DNA of 64,000 nt, from contig JANUWF010001636.1 in the NCBI GenBank assembly GCA_026120185.1, forward strand, positions 2,046,001-2,110,000. The letters run 5' to 3'. The notes beneath the pieces were generated by a model. The model did not search any database. It was not told the DNA's origin and saw nothing but the letters and a program-made list of their open reading frames with translations. Below, piece by piece: positions 1 through 11,601 of the stretch. How positions within the stretch are numbered: position 1 is the stretch's first letter; the number at the start of each line of letters is the position of its first letter. The position numbers and the translations under genes are program-made. The stretch comes from Voacanga thouarsii (taxonomy: Eukaryota; Streptophyta; Magnoliopsida; Gentianales; Apocynaceae).

Positions 1-350
1 ATCTCCAATTAATTGTAAAATTTAGTAAAACCTTTTTGTATTCTTTTATGGATGGTGTTAATCTCTTAAATAATCTCTTTAATATAATTTAAGAGTCAGT
101 AAGAAAAACAAAGAGACACATTATTGTTTCATAATAATATAAGCCTACAAGTTTTATTCTTTAATTTATTACACATTATTACTGTTTGAAAAAAATTTCG
201 TTCTTTGATTTATTCACGGAATGACATCTAGATGCATTGGCTTACTCTTTTCTTGCATGTACTCTTCATTTAATTGAAATTATGATTTTGAGTTTTCATT
301 ATTAATGATAAAATACATTTTTTGTCTATGGATGCAAGTATGATAGGTAA
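1..350. other. AT-rich sequence without a recognisable gene
   Basis: No reading frame, RNA gene or repeat terminus can be supported here. The stretch is AT-rich, like plant intergenic or intronic DNA, and leads into the SMC1-like relic that follows. Confidence 0.6.
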
Positions 351-353
351 AAG

Positions 354-586
354 ACAAAAATTGATAACTTAGAAAACCAACTCCATGAACTGAAGGCTGA
401 TAGACATGAAAATGAGAGGGATGTCAGATTTTTTCAAGCGGTTGAAACTCTCAAATGCCTTTTTCCTGATGTTCATAGTCACTTAACTCATATTTGAAGC
501 GCAACATAGAAGAAATATAACATTGTTGTTACTAATGCAATGCGCACATTTATGAATACAGTTGTCGTAGTTGATGATTAACATAT
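354..586 (+). pseudogene. SMC1 cohesin subunit, exon relic (coiled coil into hinge)
   Basis: A degenerate frame starting near 354 reads DNLENQLHELKADRHENERD and then, after a few residues, AVETLKCLFPDVHSHLTH. It continues past two stop codons (TGA near 497 and TAG near 509) as KKYNIVVTNAMRTF and VVVVDD. Plant SMC1 proteins have an ELKADRxENERD segment followed by AVETLKRLF, the motif at the start of the hinge domain. SMC1 is a nuclear ATPase of cohesin that holds sister chromatids together. Only one exon's worth is present, with no partner exons nearby that I can recognise, so this is a dead fragment captured or left behind. It could come from a transposon-carried copy or an old duplication. 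The family match rests on remembered motifs, not on a search. Confidence 0.7.
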
Positions 587-589
587 GGG

Positions 590-2099
590 ATATCAAGATA
601 TCATACATAAATATTTAATTTGTCTATTTATATATAACTTATTCTCTTCTTATTTTGGATTATCAACTTTTTTTTTTATCTAATATAATTCTGAGGAACC
701 TCTTCTATATATGTGATAACTTTTTGTTCTTTTCATTTTGAATACAACAAAATTGATGATCAGGATGCATTCCAAGGTAATTTTTTATTTTCTTTTTGAC
801 TTTTTTCCCTCTTTTTGCGGGAATACATTTATGTGAATTTTATTTACTTATTTATTTATTTTTTGAGAAAGTATGGATACCAAGTGATAATAATCATTTA
901 TAATATAGATTTTACTTATCATTATCCTTCAATTTTGATGGAGGTAAGAAAGAAAGAAAAAAACTAAAACTAATTATCTCTATCTTATAATATTACTTTA
1001 TCTGTGATTGCACATAAACAAATTTTGAGAAGGAACGAAGGTATAGAAAAGCAACTTATAATACTGCTTTATCTATAATTTGTCTGTCTTATAATACTAT
1101 TTTGTTTATGATTGTAGTTCTCGTTTTAACTGTAAATCTACAATTTTAAGTATTTTTTATCTAATTTTAGGAGCAACTTCGATAATTATTTTATTTATCA
1201 CTTTTTAACACAACATTATATTAATCTCTCATTTTTTTTTTTGTTTAATTTTTATTGCTGTAGGAGATATTTGATAAAAAAAAAAAATTACAACTCATAC
1301 AAATGCAAAAATTATATATTGATTTTTTTTAATCAAGAATATATAACTTAAGAACAGTTTTTCTTACAAGTTTAAATTTTGTATAATCTCTTTTCTCCAC
1401 TCTATACAAATAAACACATATAGAAGATAATTGATTTATTATTTTTTAGAATGATTATTAAATCGAAAAAACTTATACTTATTCGTTTTTGGATTATATC
1501 TCTAGGTTAGTGACAACAATTATAGAAAAATTCATAAAAGTATAGGGTCAGTTGTTGATTTTTTATATTTAAATGTATATGTTTTATTAATAGTAGTTGT
1601 AATGTATATACATTAATATTTATTTTATACTCTCTAACTAATAATTTATTTATAAATTTTATTTATTTATAGATATTTGATAAATTTTATTTAATCATCG
1701 GGCAAAATCTTTGCGCGTGGTGTGGAGGTGTCAACTAGTATCTTCTAATTATTGAGTTATGGACGTTGACCATAATTCTTAGCTTCACTAAAATGTGCTA
1801 CGAAGATGACTAACCCTATTATTTTTTTACGGTTCGAATCCTTTCCCCTAATCCGTTCCCCATCTTCTCTCCCAAACCCATAGTGCTTTTAGAGTTGGAA
1901 TATTTCAAGGATAATAACAATATCATCTTGCTTTCCATTATCCAATAAAAAATAATAATAATGCCTACAAAGTTGAAAAAAACGATATATAATAATAATT
2001 CAGATGTATCTTTCATCAATCAAGCAAAAAAAGAATTTGATAAGACTGCAATTGGGAACTGATTCTTTTGACTAAGCAAAGGGAAAGTGGATGCTCTGA
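590..2099. other. AT-rich intergenic stretch, no gene seen
   Basis: About 1.5 kb of AT-rich sequence with poly-A and poly-T runs. Short frames exist (for example minus 1819-2019) but have low-complexity composition and no recognisable domain. No TSD-flanked element could be delimited. Confidence 0.6.
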
Positions 2100-2109
2100 A
2101 ATATCAATT

Positions 2110-2420
2110 CCAATGCATGTATAGAACATATACAAGTGGACAAATCTTGGTAATAAAGGCAGCAATATCCAATCTATCATTGACCAAATGCAAATACATC
2201 AGCAGCTTGCAAATCAAAGTATCTTTCCATGGCCGGTGAAATATAAATCATCAAACTTGTATAATTACAGCATCTATCACCAAAAGAATTGATCAATTTG
2301 TTAGAAAGTTTTATATGGGACCTGTTTCTGATAAAATAAAATGGCATCTAATCAATTTGAGTACAGTATGGTTACCCTCACAAAGGAGGAACTCAAATTA
2401 AACAATCTGAATTACTTTTT
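2110..2420 (+). mobile_element. LINE (L1-type) reverse transcriptase relic
   Basis: Two short stretches resemble the C-terminal part of plant LINE reverse transcriptases. One reads SGQILVIKAAISNL, like the family's LAGRxTLIKxVLSxIP. The second, after a stop and in another register, contains RIDQFVRKFYMG and then KIKWHLINLSTVWLPSQRR, like the family's KIxxLxRxFIWG...KxHLVxWDxVCxPKxxGG. The catalytic region is not present and the frame is broken. This is an old, 5'-truncated or internally deleted copy. No poly-A tail or TSD was located. Confidence 0.6.
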
Positions 2421-2928
2421 TTAAAATAAAAGTTTTGTAATTCTAATTCAATTATTTACATTTATTTACGATTATTGTGATGAGCTCATTAATGTACAAT
2501 TATTATTTTTTGTAGTAATGCGAGGAGGGGAGCTTCTGCATGGTTTTTTCGTATCAAATCCCCCGGTGCGTGAGTAATACAATTACTTACAATCAAGGGT
2601 ATCATATAATTTTTATGTTGTAATGAAGTGTAAACCGATGACAGTGTTTACATAGATTAATTTAGATGTATATGACATTTCATTAATTAACATATTATAC
2701 AACTAATTAATGGCGGATCTTGCTTGTGAATTTGGATGTGTCAATTACATTATGTCAATATATTATAAAAATAATAATAATAGAAACTATTTATTTAATT
2801 ATTATGCTAATAATAAATAAAATTCTTATAAAATGATAAATTTTACAAATAAAAGTATGAGGACAATAAGAAAATAAAGTATGTAAAATAAAACATTTAC
2901 CTAGAATTGTGAGTGACACTCCTTCAAA

Positions 2929-4907
2929 GAAACAAAATATTTAAGAATGGCATATGAAGTTTCAACAATTTCTCTTTTGATGTTAACAACCAAGTTATTT
3001 GCAAGAAACTCATCTTCCATCTTATTACGTAGTCTTGTTTTCACAATCTTCATAGCTGAAAATACTCATTCACTAATTGATGTATATATCAACAGAGTTA
3101 AAACAAATCTAACTAATTTGTCAATAAGATAATATATTTTTATTTTCCTAGCTCTATCAGAACAACACATAATTGTGATAAACAAGACAAATTTTGAAAT
3201 TTCACATCATTGTGCACATCATATTTAAATGCCTCAATTGAAATTTCACATTTAATCTATCATGTGCAATGAAATCAAGAGGATAATACTTTTCTACTGG
3301 AGTGCATATATCATCAATATCGAAAGATATATATATTTCCTTTGGATCCAACAGAATGCTAAGTATCAAAAGATCCATTGCCACTGCACTAAATCTAGTA
3401 TTTAACTCATGCAACTGAAAATCAATGGCTTCATTGAATATGTTCAATTTTTGTTGACGTCGACCTTTACGATATTGAGTATTTAGATTAGGAACACTCA
3501 AATCATGTTTTTCACAAAATAATAACACATTCTGAATCAAACTATTCCAGCCATCTTCTCTCAACTTTTGGATCAACATCTTAGTGTGTGAAACCAAATG
3601 CATAGCATTCAAAATATCTTGAGATTTTTGTTGTAAAGCTCGGCATAACACATCATTAATATCCATGACTTTTTTCACCAAATGCAAAATAAAAATGAAT
3701 TCAAATGATTGAATAAACGTCAATACCGCATTGACATCTCCTCTTTGAGAATAAGTGGAACCATCTTTTTTAATAATTTTAAGCACTGAAATAGTTGAAT
3801 TAAATAATGTTATAAGACAACATATAGAATAAAACCCCAATGCATACCACTGGTTTGTTTCAAAGTTCCAATTTGATTGTCATATTTTCCTGTCTCAAGT
3901 TTATCATTCAATATCATACATGCAATTTAAACTAATTGGGTAGCTTGCAACTCTTCTCGGCATTTACATGAAGCATCAACAACATTGATGATGAAACTCA
4001 AATTATTAAAGAGCTTATGAACAAGTGTACCTCTCTAGATGCAGTAACAAGAGTTAATTGTAGTTGATGAGCTAAACAATGCAGATAATAAGTAGATGGA
4101 CAAGCACTAAGGAATAATGTTTGCAATCCTTTCCATTCCCTACGCATATTATTAGCCCTATTGTATCCTTGACCATAGATATTCTGAACATCAAGACCAT
4201 GACGAGAAAAAAATAGAACATATTTCATTCTTAAGAGTTAATGAAGATATTTCTTTAACATAAGTAAGATAAAAAAAACGCTTCATAATAAAACCACCTT
4301 TATCAACAAATTTCAAAACAAGAGCCATTTGTTTTCTTTGGATTTATCACGAGCCTCATCAATAATAATGCAAAATTTTAAATCTTCAATATCTTCACGA
4401 ATCTTCTTTCACACTTTATTAGCAAGAACATACAAAATCTCTTTTTGAATTTAATGATAAATATACTTGGTCAATCTAGGAGCATTTTCCAACACAACAT
4501 TTTTAACATCATCATTATAGGAAGCAAGTTCAATCAACTCAAGAATATTTCCTCGATTTTTTGAATTAGGTGTCTCATTATTACCTTTAAAAGCACAAGC
4601 TTGAAATGCAAGCCATCTAACAACATCTATTGTGGTCTTGACTCGTAGCCTATTATCCAATATTTGTTGTGAACTTTATGCATGCATTATTTTGTCAATG
4701 TGCCTATATTGTTTCATCAAATCCGCACAAGCTCTCATGGCATTATTATGTGGTGAAGAAGGATCATTTCCACTATGATTAAGAATTGCACAATTCTTTC
4801 TTGCATTAACTTTTTCTTCAACTTCTAAATCCTTTAACAGTGAAAACATCGCAACCACGTCGTCCATTATGTTTCTTATTAAAAAGGTAACATGGTAAAC
4901 AATATAC
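2929..4907 (-). pseudogene. hAT transposase with TTF-type zinc finger, 3' portion (broken)
   Basis: This is the downstream part of a minus-strand gene of the plant TTF-type zinc-finger / hAT-dimerisation transposase family (ZMYM1-like). Reading leftward, 4907-4680 carries the end of the zinc-finger domain (frame motifs VYCLPCYLFNK and VFTVKGFRS). 4660-4451 contains VVRWLAFQACAF. 4228-3998 holds the catalytic-core motif GLDVQNIYGQGY and YYLHCLAHQLQL. 3840-3202 is the helical insertion region. 3132-2940 is the dimerisation domain (antisense of the plus frame there: ERVFSAMK-like, then KIVKTRLRNKMEDEFL). Several frameshifts and stops separate the pieces, so it is dead. Its 5' portion is displaced to 25862-26298 by later insertions. 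The family cuts and pastes DNA in the nucleus; many copies are domesticated or decayed. Confidence 0.85.
4903..4907. repeat. TSD TATAC, left copy, of the solo LTR
   Basis: TATAC lies immediately before TGAAGACTTA, the left terminus of the solo LTR. The same five bases follow its right terminus at 25857-25861. Both copies read in frame with the interrupted hAT coding sequence on the minus strand, which confirms the junction. Confidence 0.85.
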
Positions 4908-4938
4908 TGAAGACTTAAAAATGGAAAACATCAAAGGA

Positions 4939-4943
4939 AACGC
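4939..4943. repeat. TSD AACGC, left copy, of the Tekay element
   Basis: AACGC precedes the TGTGAAACCC start of the 5' LTR; the same five bases follow the TGTTACA end of the 3' LTR at 24103-24107. A 5-bp duplication is typical of LTR integrases. Confidence 0.9.
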
Positions 4944-7900
4944 TGTGAAACCCCGGTCAAAACTAACCTTAGAGTAAAGGGGTTGGGATGCATATCATAC
5001 TTTATTTCATAATTAAATATATTTTCATATGATTTCTATGTGCTTTGGATTTGATTTTTATTGTCTTGAAGTCTTGTTGGTGAGTATTGTGTGAGAGGGG
5101 CAAAATGGTAATTTTTGCCTGAGGTGAAAATAGGGAGATAGATTGTGGATTGAATAGAAAATAATTTTTCTAGTGGAAATAGCAACAAGAGTTGTTGTGG
5201 TGTAGTGGTTAGAGCCTTAGAATTAATTCTTGAGGTCTTGGGTTCAAATTCCATCATAGAAGCTTTAACTTGATTAAATTTTATTTTTGCTTGGGAAGGA
5301 ATGATTTCGGCCTTAAGGGCCTAGATCAATGTGGTGATGATAACCTAGGAGAGACATGTTAGGAGTATTATCATTCCACTCCTTTGCCTACTGGAAATTC
5401 CCAAAGGGAATTCTTGTTCCCTTGATCTTTGGTTTTCCTTAGCTTTCAACTCCTTAGTTTGATCAAGATGTTCTAGCCTTTTTCTTTCCAGAAAATTCAG
5501 TAAAGTGCTGAGGTCTTTTAGGATCAAAATGTCTTGGTAAAAGACTTCTGATAGTCTGGAAAATATGAAAGAGTTGAGGGGAATTCCGAGAGGAAAAATC
5601 CCTCTAGTAAGTTTGCTGAAATTTCACTCTAGACTAGCTCATCTTTCTTCATGCATGAGTTGAAATTTTTCAGCTTGTTGTACCTTCAAATTGTCAAGCT
5701 TCTTAGCTAACATTCCCTCCCAAATGCTGCCAGAAAAATGGCCTTAAGATCAGTTTGAATCATGAATTATTTCTGCCATTTTCGGGCTGCACAAAGACTG
5801 AGCAAAACCAGTGAAAAATTCTGGGCAAATCGCTACCTTGGAGGCTCAAAACCGAGCTATTTTCTTCCAGATTTTGTGCAGCACCTTAGCCACGTTTTTC
5901 CTCCATGAATAATGCTGGAAATCATCCTTGAATACCCCTGAAGTTCCCCTGAAAACTCTCTGCAAATTGGCTGGAGGTGGCAGACGAAATTCTGCCTAGA
6001 AAATTACTGTGCAGCGAAAAAAAAAACTGGGCAGTCCAGATTTCCAGCTTTGTTTCCTATTTTTCTTCCAGCCGAAACACCAGCCCTAATATGTCAAAAC
6101 CTCCCTTAAACCACCATTAACAGAGCTCCATTGTTTCCCACAAGCTTCTGGACGAAAGGCAGCAATGGCTGTCCGAAAATCTCTCCAACAAATCCCTGCA
6201 ATTTAACTTGATTACTTTCTAAAATTTCAGCCATCTTATTTAGCAACCTTCCATGATATCTTGCTCCATTGACCAGACTTCTTCTTCATCATTGTGCCCC
6301 TTAGTTTCGGCCATCATAAGCCTTATTGAACCAGCTTTAATTCCTCAGAAAAGCTACACAACCAGTCGGCCATAGGAGACTTCAAAACTGTCCAAACAAT
6401 CAAGATATTCTTAGAATATTTAGTTTCCAAATTCACTTCCTAAAAATATTCTTCAAGGATTGTAACAACTAACCTTTCCTTTTCCCTTCCAAATCAGAGA
6501 AACAACTCCCTAAACCCTACTGAAAATCGGCCAGCCCTATCTCCCATAGAAAATTCGGCAGCTGCAAATTCCTTACCTCTCTCTCTCAATTTTCTGCAAC
6601 CATCAAGAACACACACACTACACCAAGAACACCTACTTCTTCTCTACACCTAATACCCCTCCAAACCATCTCAAACCCTCACGAAAGTCTCCAGATTTAG
6701 TCTACTCATTGCTGTGAATCCATCAACACCATTATTAACATCAAACTCCTCAAAACATCTTGCTACTTCGGATCAAAAGCAGAAATTTCTGTGAAGAACA
6801 AGAACATAAATTCACTCTATCAACTTCATCCTCTTCAAACTTGATCTCTAGTGGGAACCTATATGAATAACCATGCTAATGATCTCTTCTTCTCTCTTTC
6901 TCTCTCTCTCTCTCTCCCTCTCATGGCCGAAATCACTCTTCTTTGCCCGGATGACTTCTCCTCCCATAATCTTGCTCTTGCCATCTCCCTTGGACAAGGT
7001 TAGCCATTTAGGAGTTGAGATCTACTCTAAACTCCTTCAAACTATTCATCAACCAAGTAAGTACCTTCAATCCTTCTTTTAAACTCTAGAATCATGTCTC
7101 TAAGATGATGTTGTTAAAAGATGAATGGCGATGGGATTGAGTATGTGTTGTTGATGATTGAAGCATGAGTACATGTATGATTGTGAAGGAGATTTATGCA
7201 TGGAAGGATTATATTGGTTGGTTGTATGTGGAATTGAGTTTGATGCATGTCATAGGTAGTATGTGTGATGAAGTATGCTAGAGATTATGTCACCTTTGGT
7301 GAATAGGAGTTATATGCATGACTAGAATATTGAAGCCATGATCATGTTTATGCTAGTAAAGGTTAAGTCATGTCTTAATAAATTTAGATCTATGCCTATA
7401 TGCAAGATTTGGATGATTTAATGAATTGAAGGATTGTGTATGTTCTTGATTGAGGATGGCCATAGAAATTTGATCATGATCTAGTTGCCCCTAAAACTAA
7501 TTTTCACTTTATGCATAAAATACTCAATAAAATAATATTGCTAGTATTTTCAAAAAACCCTAGGAAGGGTAGATTTGGAATTATTAGATATATAAAGGAT
7601 ATTTTAGTCAAATAAATAATAATTTTGCTAGAAAATAAAATAAATAAATATTATTTAAAATAAAGAGATTAATTAAAGCTTTATGAGAATGATTCATAAT
7701 TAGTAAAATATTTACTAAATCAAAACCCTTAAGGATTTACTTATTATTTTTCAAGAAAGGCTTATTAAATTTTATCTCAACTAGTTTTAACTATCAATTA
7801 TTTTCTAACAACTAAACTATCATTAAATCACTATTTTACCTAGTACCATCTATGACTCTTGATCAAATGAACTCTAAATTTTTCCTAACAAGGTTTAAAC

Positions 7901-9232
7901 TTTCAACTTATTAGAATTTATTTCCCAAACCATTAATTATTTTAAATAACAAATTAAACTTAGCTTATAAACCTATTTAGTTATTATTTTATCTTAAAGC
8001 TTGGGACACTAGGATCATGGTAGTAGTGAATTGAATTGATTTAAAATTGAGGAAGTGGTTTGTGACTTGAAATTGATTAAGATTTGTATTTACCCATGTG
8101 GGGTTAGGTCAGCTGTTCGAGACCTTGTTGTTGTGAGCAAGAATCAGGTAAACTCCTGCATAAAACCTATCGATGTGAAAATGTTTTCCTTATAGCAAGC
8201 TAAATGTGGAGTGTATGGACACTCGTTTATCTGAAGGCAATTGAGGGTTGAATTCATTCTTATTTCCAATACTTAAATTATTTAAAAGCTAATGAGCAGA
8301 TTTTCCAAACTTAAAACTCTTTCCAAAACTGTTTTCTCCCAAAACTTTGGAAACCCTCAAATTTCTATTTTCATGAAGAGCAATGCTTCGTTCATTTTAT
8401 CCTAAGTGGGAAACGTCGTTGAGTACTCAATAAGAGTGGACTATTAGGACTAGTCTTTGAAGGGTTAGGGTAAGTCTCTCAGCAGGTGGCCACCTCTGAG
8501 GGGTGAGTCCTTCCCGGATAAGATGTCAGTCCAGTGAGTCGTGCCGGTCCGAGCTAGCAGTTTGTTTTCGGTCAAGTGACTGTGTTTTGCTGGAATGGAC
8601 ACCCGGTTGTTGTTTGGGTATAGAGAAGGAGGAGTATCTTGCCCAATAGGCCGATCACCTACTTTTTTCAGTCTGCACAAAGTGTCGGCATTTTTACCGG
8701 TTATGGGGCCCAACGTGTGGTAACCCATATCCCTTTCTTTCGAGTGGTTGATTTCATTACTTATGTACGGCTAGATAAGTCAAAACGCCACTCTTGCTTT
8801 TGACTAATGTTTGATGCTTGCCAATGTTTCTCTTATAAAAGTTTCACACTTTGCATCCACGAACTGTTTTCACTGAACACCCAAAGCACACACGGACTTA
8901 CTGAAATTTCTGTCTCATCACATTTTTATCATGATTTCAGGTTGATCCTGCTGTGGGGTCGGGTAGCTAGTAATATCTGCCTTGGAAGAGAATGTGTCTT
9001 TTGATTTTATGTATTGCTTTGAGGAGACGAGAGTGGATAATTTTATTTATGGTTTTTGTTTTGGAGTTTCATGGATTTACTTTTGGAGTATTTTGGGTTG
9101 TAATAAATTTTTAAGTTAAAGTATTGTTTTATTTCAGCCATTTTATTTGTGTGACCTAGTTGTAAAGACCCATTATCCTTTGGACGGGGCAACATCCCCG
9201 GCCCTGGCGGGCCTAGGCTTCGGGGTGTTACA
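4944..9232 (+). repeat. 5' LTR of the Tekay-like element (about 4.29 kb)
   Basis: Begins TGTGAAACCC and ends GGGGTGTTACA. It matches 14711-24102 once the CACTA insertion there is removed. It contains a tRNA-like segment (5191-5259), a CT-rich microsatellite near 6891-6920, and a block at about 7779-8308 that is absent from the 3' copy. Open frames inside it (for example minus 8465-8728, plus 8807-9004) recur in the other LTR and have no recognisable domain, so I do not treat them as genes. Confidence 0.88.
5191..5259 (+). other. tRNA-like segment with Pol III A and B boxes, in the 5' LTR
   Basis: TGGTGTAGTGG at 5198-5208 fits the A-box consensus TRGYNNARNGG at every position. GGTTCAAATTCC at 5241-5252 fits the B box except that C61 is T, and it can form a T-arm with four of five pairs and a 7-nt loop. 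The spacing of the boxes is like a tRNA gene. The acceptor arm does not pair, so this is not a functional tRNA gene; a tRNA-derived (SINE-head-like) sequence captured by the LTR is the simplest reading. The same segment is at 14958-15026. Confidence 0.6.
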
Positions 9233-9234
9233 AG

Positions 9235-9252
9235 TGGTATCAAAGACTAGGT
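9235..9252 (+). promoter_or_regulatory. Primer-binding site of the Tekay-like element
   Basis: TGGTATCAAAGACTAGGT starts two bases after the 5' LTR. Its first eight bases match the complement of the 3' end of initiator methionine tRNA (TGGTATCAGAGC), the usual primer for plant LTR elements; the rest has drifted. Confidence 0.75.
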
Positions 9253-9330
9253 TATAGGCAAATATTGATGATATATGTTTTATTTATTTAAGTTTAAATC
9301 TTATCTAACCTATCTTGTTGATGCTGTAGG

Positions 9331-9861
9331 ATGGTTAGACTGCTTAGGACGGCAAGGAAAGGGCAGCAATGGCACCCGCCTTACTATCTAGACCAGGAGG
9401 ACCTTCCAGTTCCCCAACCTGCCCCTTAGCCGGTTGTCCCTATAGAGGATAACAATGATGTTGGGGTTATCCCTATGGAGGATAACAGTGATGATGAGCT
9501 TGACCTTATGGAGGATAGCAGTGAGGACGAGGTCCAGATCCTAGAGCCACCTCTAATCCCGGTGATAGACATAAGCTCTGACAGTGAGGATGATGTGATG
9601 ATAGTGGAGCCTGAACCCCACCCTCCTAATCCTGAAGTGGATTTAGCAACAGCTAGTGATTACCCGGGGGAGATAGACTATGAGTCTCCACCTAGGCCTT
9701 CTTTCATTCCTTCCTTCAGCCGAGTTGAGGCCGGAGAGAGTTCTAGGCGCCCTGGGAAGGAGCCAATAGAGGGATTTGCTAGCGGGGACGGAGTAGATTT
9801 TTCTAAGAACACTGGGGGTTGGTTGTATGAGGCTGATGATAAGGGTTCGGATGAGGATTAG
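9331..9861 (+). pseudogene. Extra acidic ORF between 5' LTR and gag
   Basis: A frame starting at ATG 9331 (MVRLLRTARKGQQWH...) runs into an in-frame TAG at 9427-9429 and then stays open to the TAA-type end at 9861; the open part from 9475 is 128 residues. It is strongly acidic, with repeated D/E clusters (EDNSDDELDLMEDSSEDE) and proline-rich spacers, and no known domain that I recognise. It lies in the sense orientation, about 100 bp after the LTR and 260 bp before gag, where some plant gypsy elements carry an additional ORF. The codon phase across the stop suggests one former protein of about 176 residues. Function unknown; I assign none. Confidence 0.5.
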
Positions 9862-10120
9862 AGAGCTAAGAGTTATTTTGTTTTAGATGATTATTTATTT
9901 GTTGTCTTTCGAGAACTAGTATGTTAAAGATTTTCAATTTTATGTTCTATTCACAACTTTGGATTTATGCAAGTCAATTTTTGAAATCAAAATTTATGAG
10001 CAATCCTTTGAATAAGTTGCATCTGACTTCTTTCTACTCATACTTGGCTATGTATGCTTGCACCACTAAAATAATTTGATACTTGAGTGCATACATTTAA
10101 CATCTGGGGTATGGTATAGA

Positions 10121-11150
10121 ATGGCACCCAAGAGACATGCAGCTTCTTCAGCCAGAAGGATTCCGGAAGTAGACCAGGTAGCACCGGAAGTTGAAACTGA
10201 ACAGATGCAATCACCCCATCAGGGTAATGGACAAAGTGATTCCAAGATGGGCATGGGGTCTGATGCCCCAGTAGATATGTCAATGGGCCAGGCACTCAAC
10301 AAAGTGGCCGAGATTCTTCAGACGCTGACCGAGCAAAGGCACCCAGAGGGGAAGACGAGGCATTGGAGAAATTCTTAAAGTTCCAACTGCCTATCTTTAT
10401 GGGTGAAGCTGAGCAAGACCAGAAGGCCGAGCAATGGGTCGAACAAATGGAAGACATTTTTGCAACGCTCCAGTATTCGGAGGAGCGGATGGTTAAGTTT
10501 GCAGCTTTTCGATTGAGAGGGCCAGCTCAGGCATGGTGGCAGCGGGTCCAAGAGGACTGGGTGATGGATGAGCAAGAGTGGTCGTGGTCCAACTTCGTTG
10601 AAGCCTTCAGGGCTGAGTACATCCCTCAATGGATTGTGGAGAAGCGGTAGGACGAATTTCAGAATCTGAAGCAGGGGAGCATGTCAGTGGCTCAATACAC
10701 GGCGCGATTCACGCAATTGTCGAAGTACTGCCGAAGGTTGGTCGACACCGAGCAGAACAGGATGATGCAGTTCGTCAAGGGGCTGAGACCGGAACTAAGG
10801 AGGGCATTGGCACTTGCTTCACCGACAACTTATTCGGGGGCTGTGGACGCAGCTACTCGCACGGAGAACGAGGACCGCAGCAGGATGGTGGCCAAGCCTT
10901 TTCAGCCGCCAAGGCAGCAGCAGGGACATTTCTCGAGGCCGCAACTTCACAAGCGCCCTGCTAATCATCAATGGCAGAACCGGGGAAAGTAGGCCCGGAC
11001 AGCACTGGGTGGACCTGCACCGAACCTCCCGACATGCAGGCAGTGTGGGAAGAAAGGCCACACCGAGAGAAATCGCTGGTCCAAGGGTGGAGATAGAAAG
11101 TGCTACCACTGTGGTGACCCGAACCACCTGAGGAATACCTGCCCTAAGTT
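10121..11150 (+). pseudogene. gag of the Tekay-like element (broken)
   Basis: The start is ATG 10121 (MAPKRHAASSARRIPEVD). A frameshift near 10370 moves the reading into the frame FQLPIFMG...AEQWVEQMEDIF, the retrotransposon gag domain, with the AFRLRGPAQAWWQRV motif. In-frame nonsense codons follow at 10648-10650 and 10990-10992. Two zinc knuckles sit near 11035-11145. The second, CYHCGDPNHLRNTC, is a complete CX2CX4HX4C; the first, CRQCGKKGHTERNR, has Arg in place of the last Cys. Gag would form the cytoplasmic particle that packages element RNA. Protease follows in the same frame. Confidence 0.85.
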
Positions 11151-11601
11151 GCACCGAGTCGGGCAAGGAAACCTGGCTCAGAACCCGGGGCCCAACCGAG
11201 TTAACACCACGGGAGCATCCGGGAGTGGAGCACCGAAGCCGCAAGTGAAGGCCAAAGTATTCGCTCTCAACAGAGAGGAAGTTGGGGCTGATGCAGCGGT
11301 GGTGGAAGGTACGTTCACTATTCAAGGACGTTCCGTTAATGCTTTGATTGATCCTAGCTCTACTCATTCCTATATAAACAAGTTGTGTACATATCATTTG
11401 GGTTGGGATAGAGTGGAGCTACCTTTCATTTTAGAGGTAAGCACACCTTTGGGGAAAATGGTGCAAGCGGATCGGTTTGTGAGGGATTGTAAGGTTAAAG
11501 TGGGGAGAGAAAATCTGGAGGGAGATTTGATTGTATTAGATATTGAGGATTATGACTTGATTTTGGGAATGGATTGGTTAGCCAAGCATGGGCTAGAGTA
11601 G
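11151..11601 (+). pseudogene. Aspartic protease domain of the Tekay-like element
   Basis: The frame that carries gag continues into a retroviral-type protease region. The expected catalytic motif D-S/T-G is LIDPSSTHSYI here (about 11347-11380), so the catalytic Asp is kept but the following two residues are Pro-Ser instead of Ser-Gly. Downstream [12 protein letters not shown] (about 11555-11590) is the conserved ILGMDWL end of the domain. Reading then stops at 11599-11601, and the RT frame takes over by a frameshift at about 11590. The protease would cleave the polyprotein; with the altered motif and breaks it is not expected to work. Confidence 0.8.

Noticed and set aside
2947..3132. Plus-strand frame of 61 codons
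   Set aside because: Antisense of the hAT dimerisation domain.
5191..5259. A functional tRNA gene
   Set aside because: The acceptor stem does not pair and the anticodon arm is irregular, so I report it only as tRNA-like.
8465..8728. Minus-strand open frame of 87 codons, also present in the other LTR at 23335-23598
   Set aside because: It is inside the LTR, has no recognisable domain, and its repeat at the other LTR is explained by LTR identity.
10819..11397. Long minus-strand frame of 192 codons across gag/protease
   Set aside because: Shadow of the sense gag-protease frame, where zinc knuckles and protease motifs lie on the plus strand.
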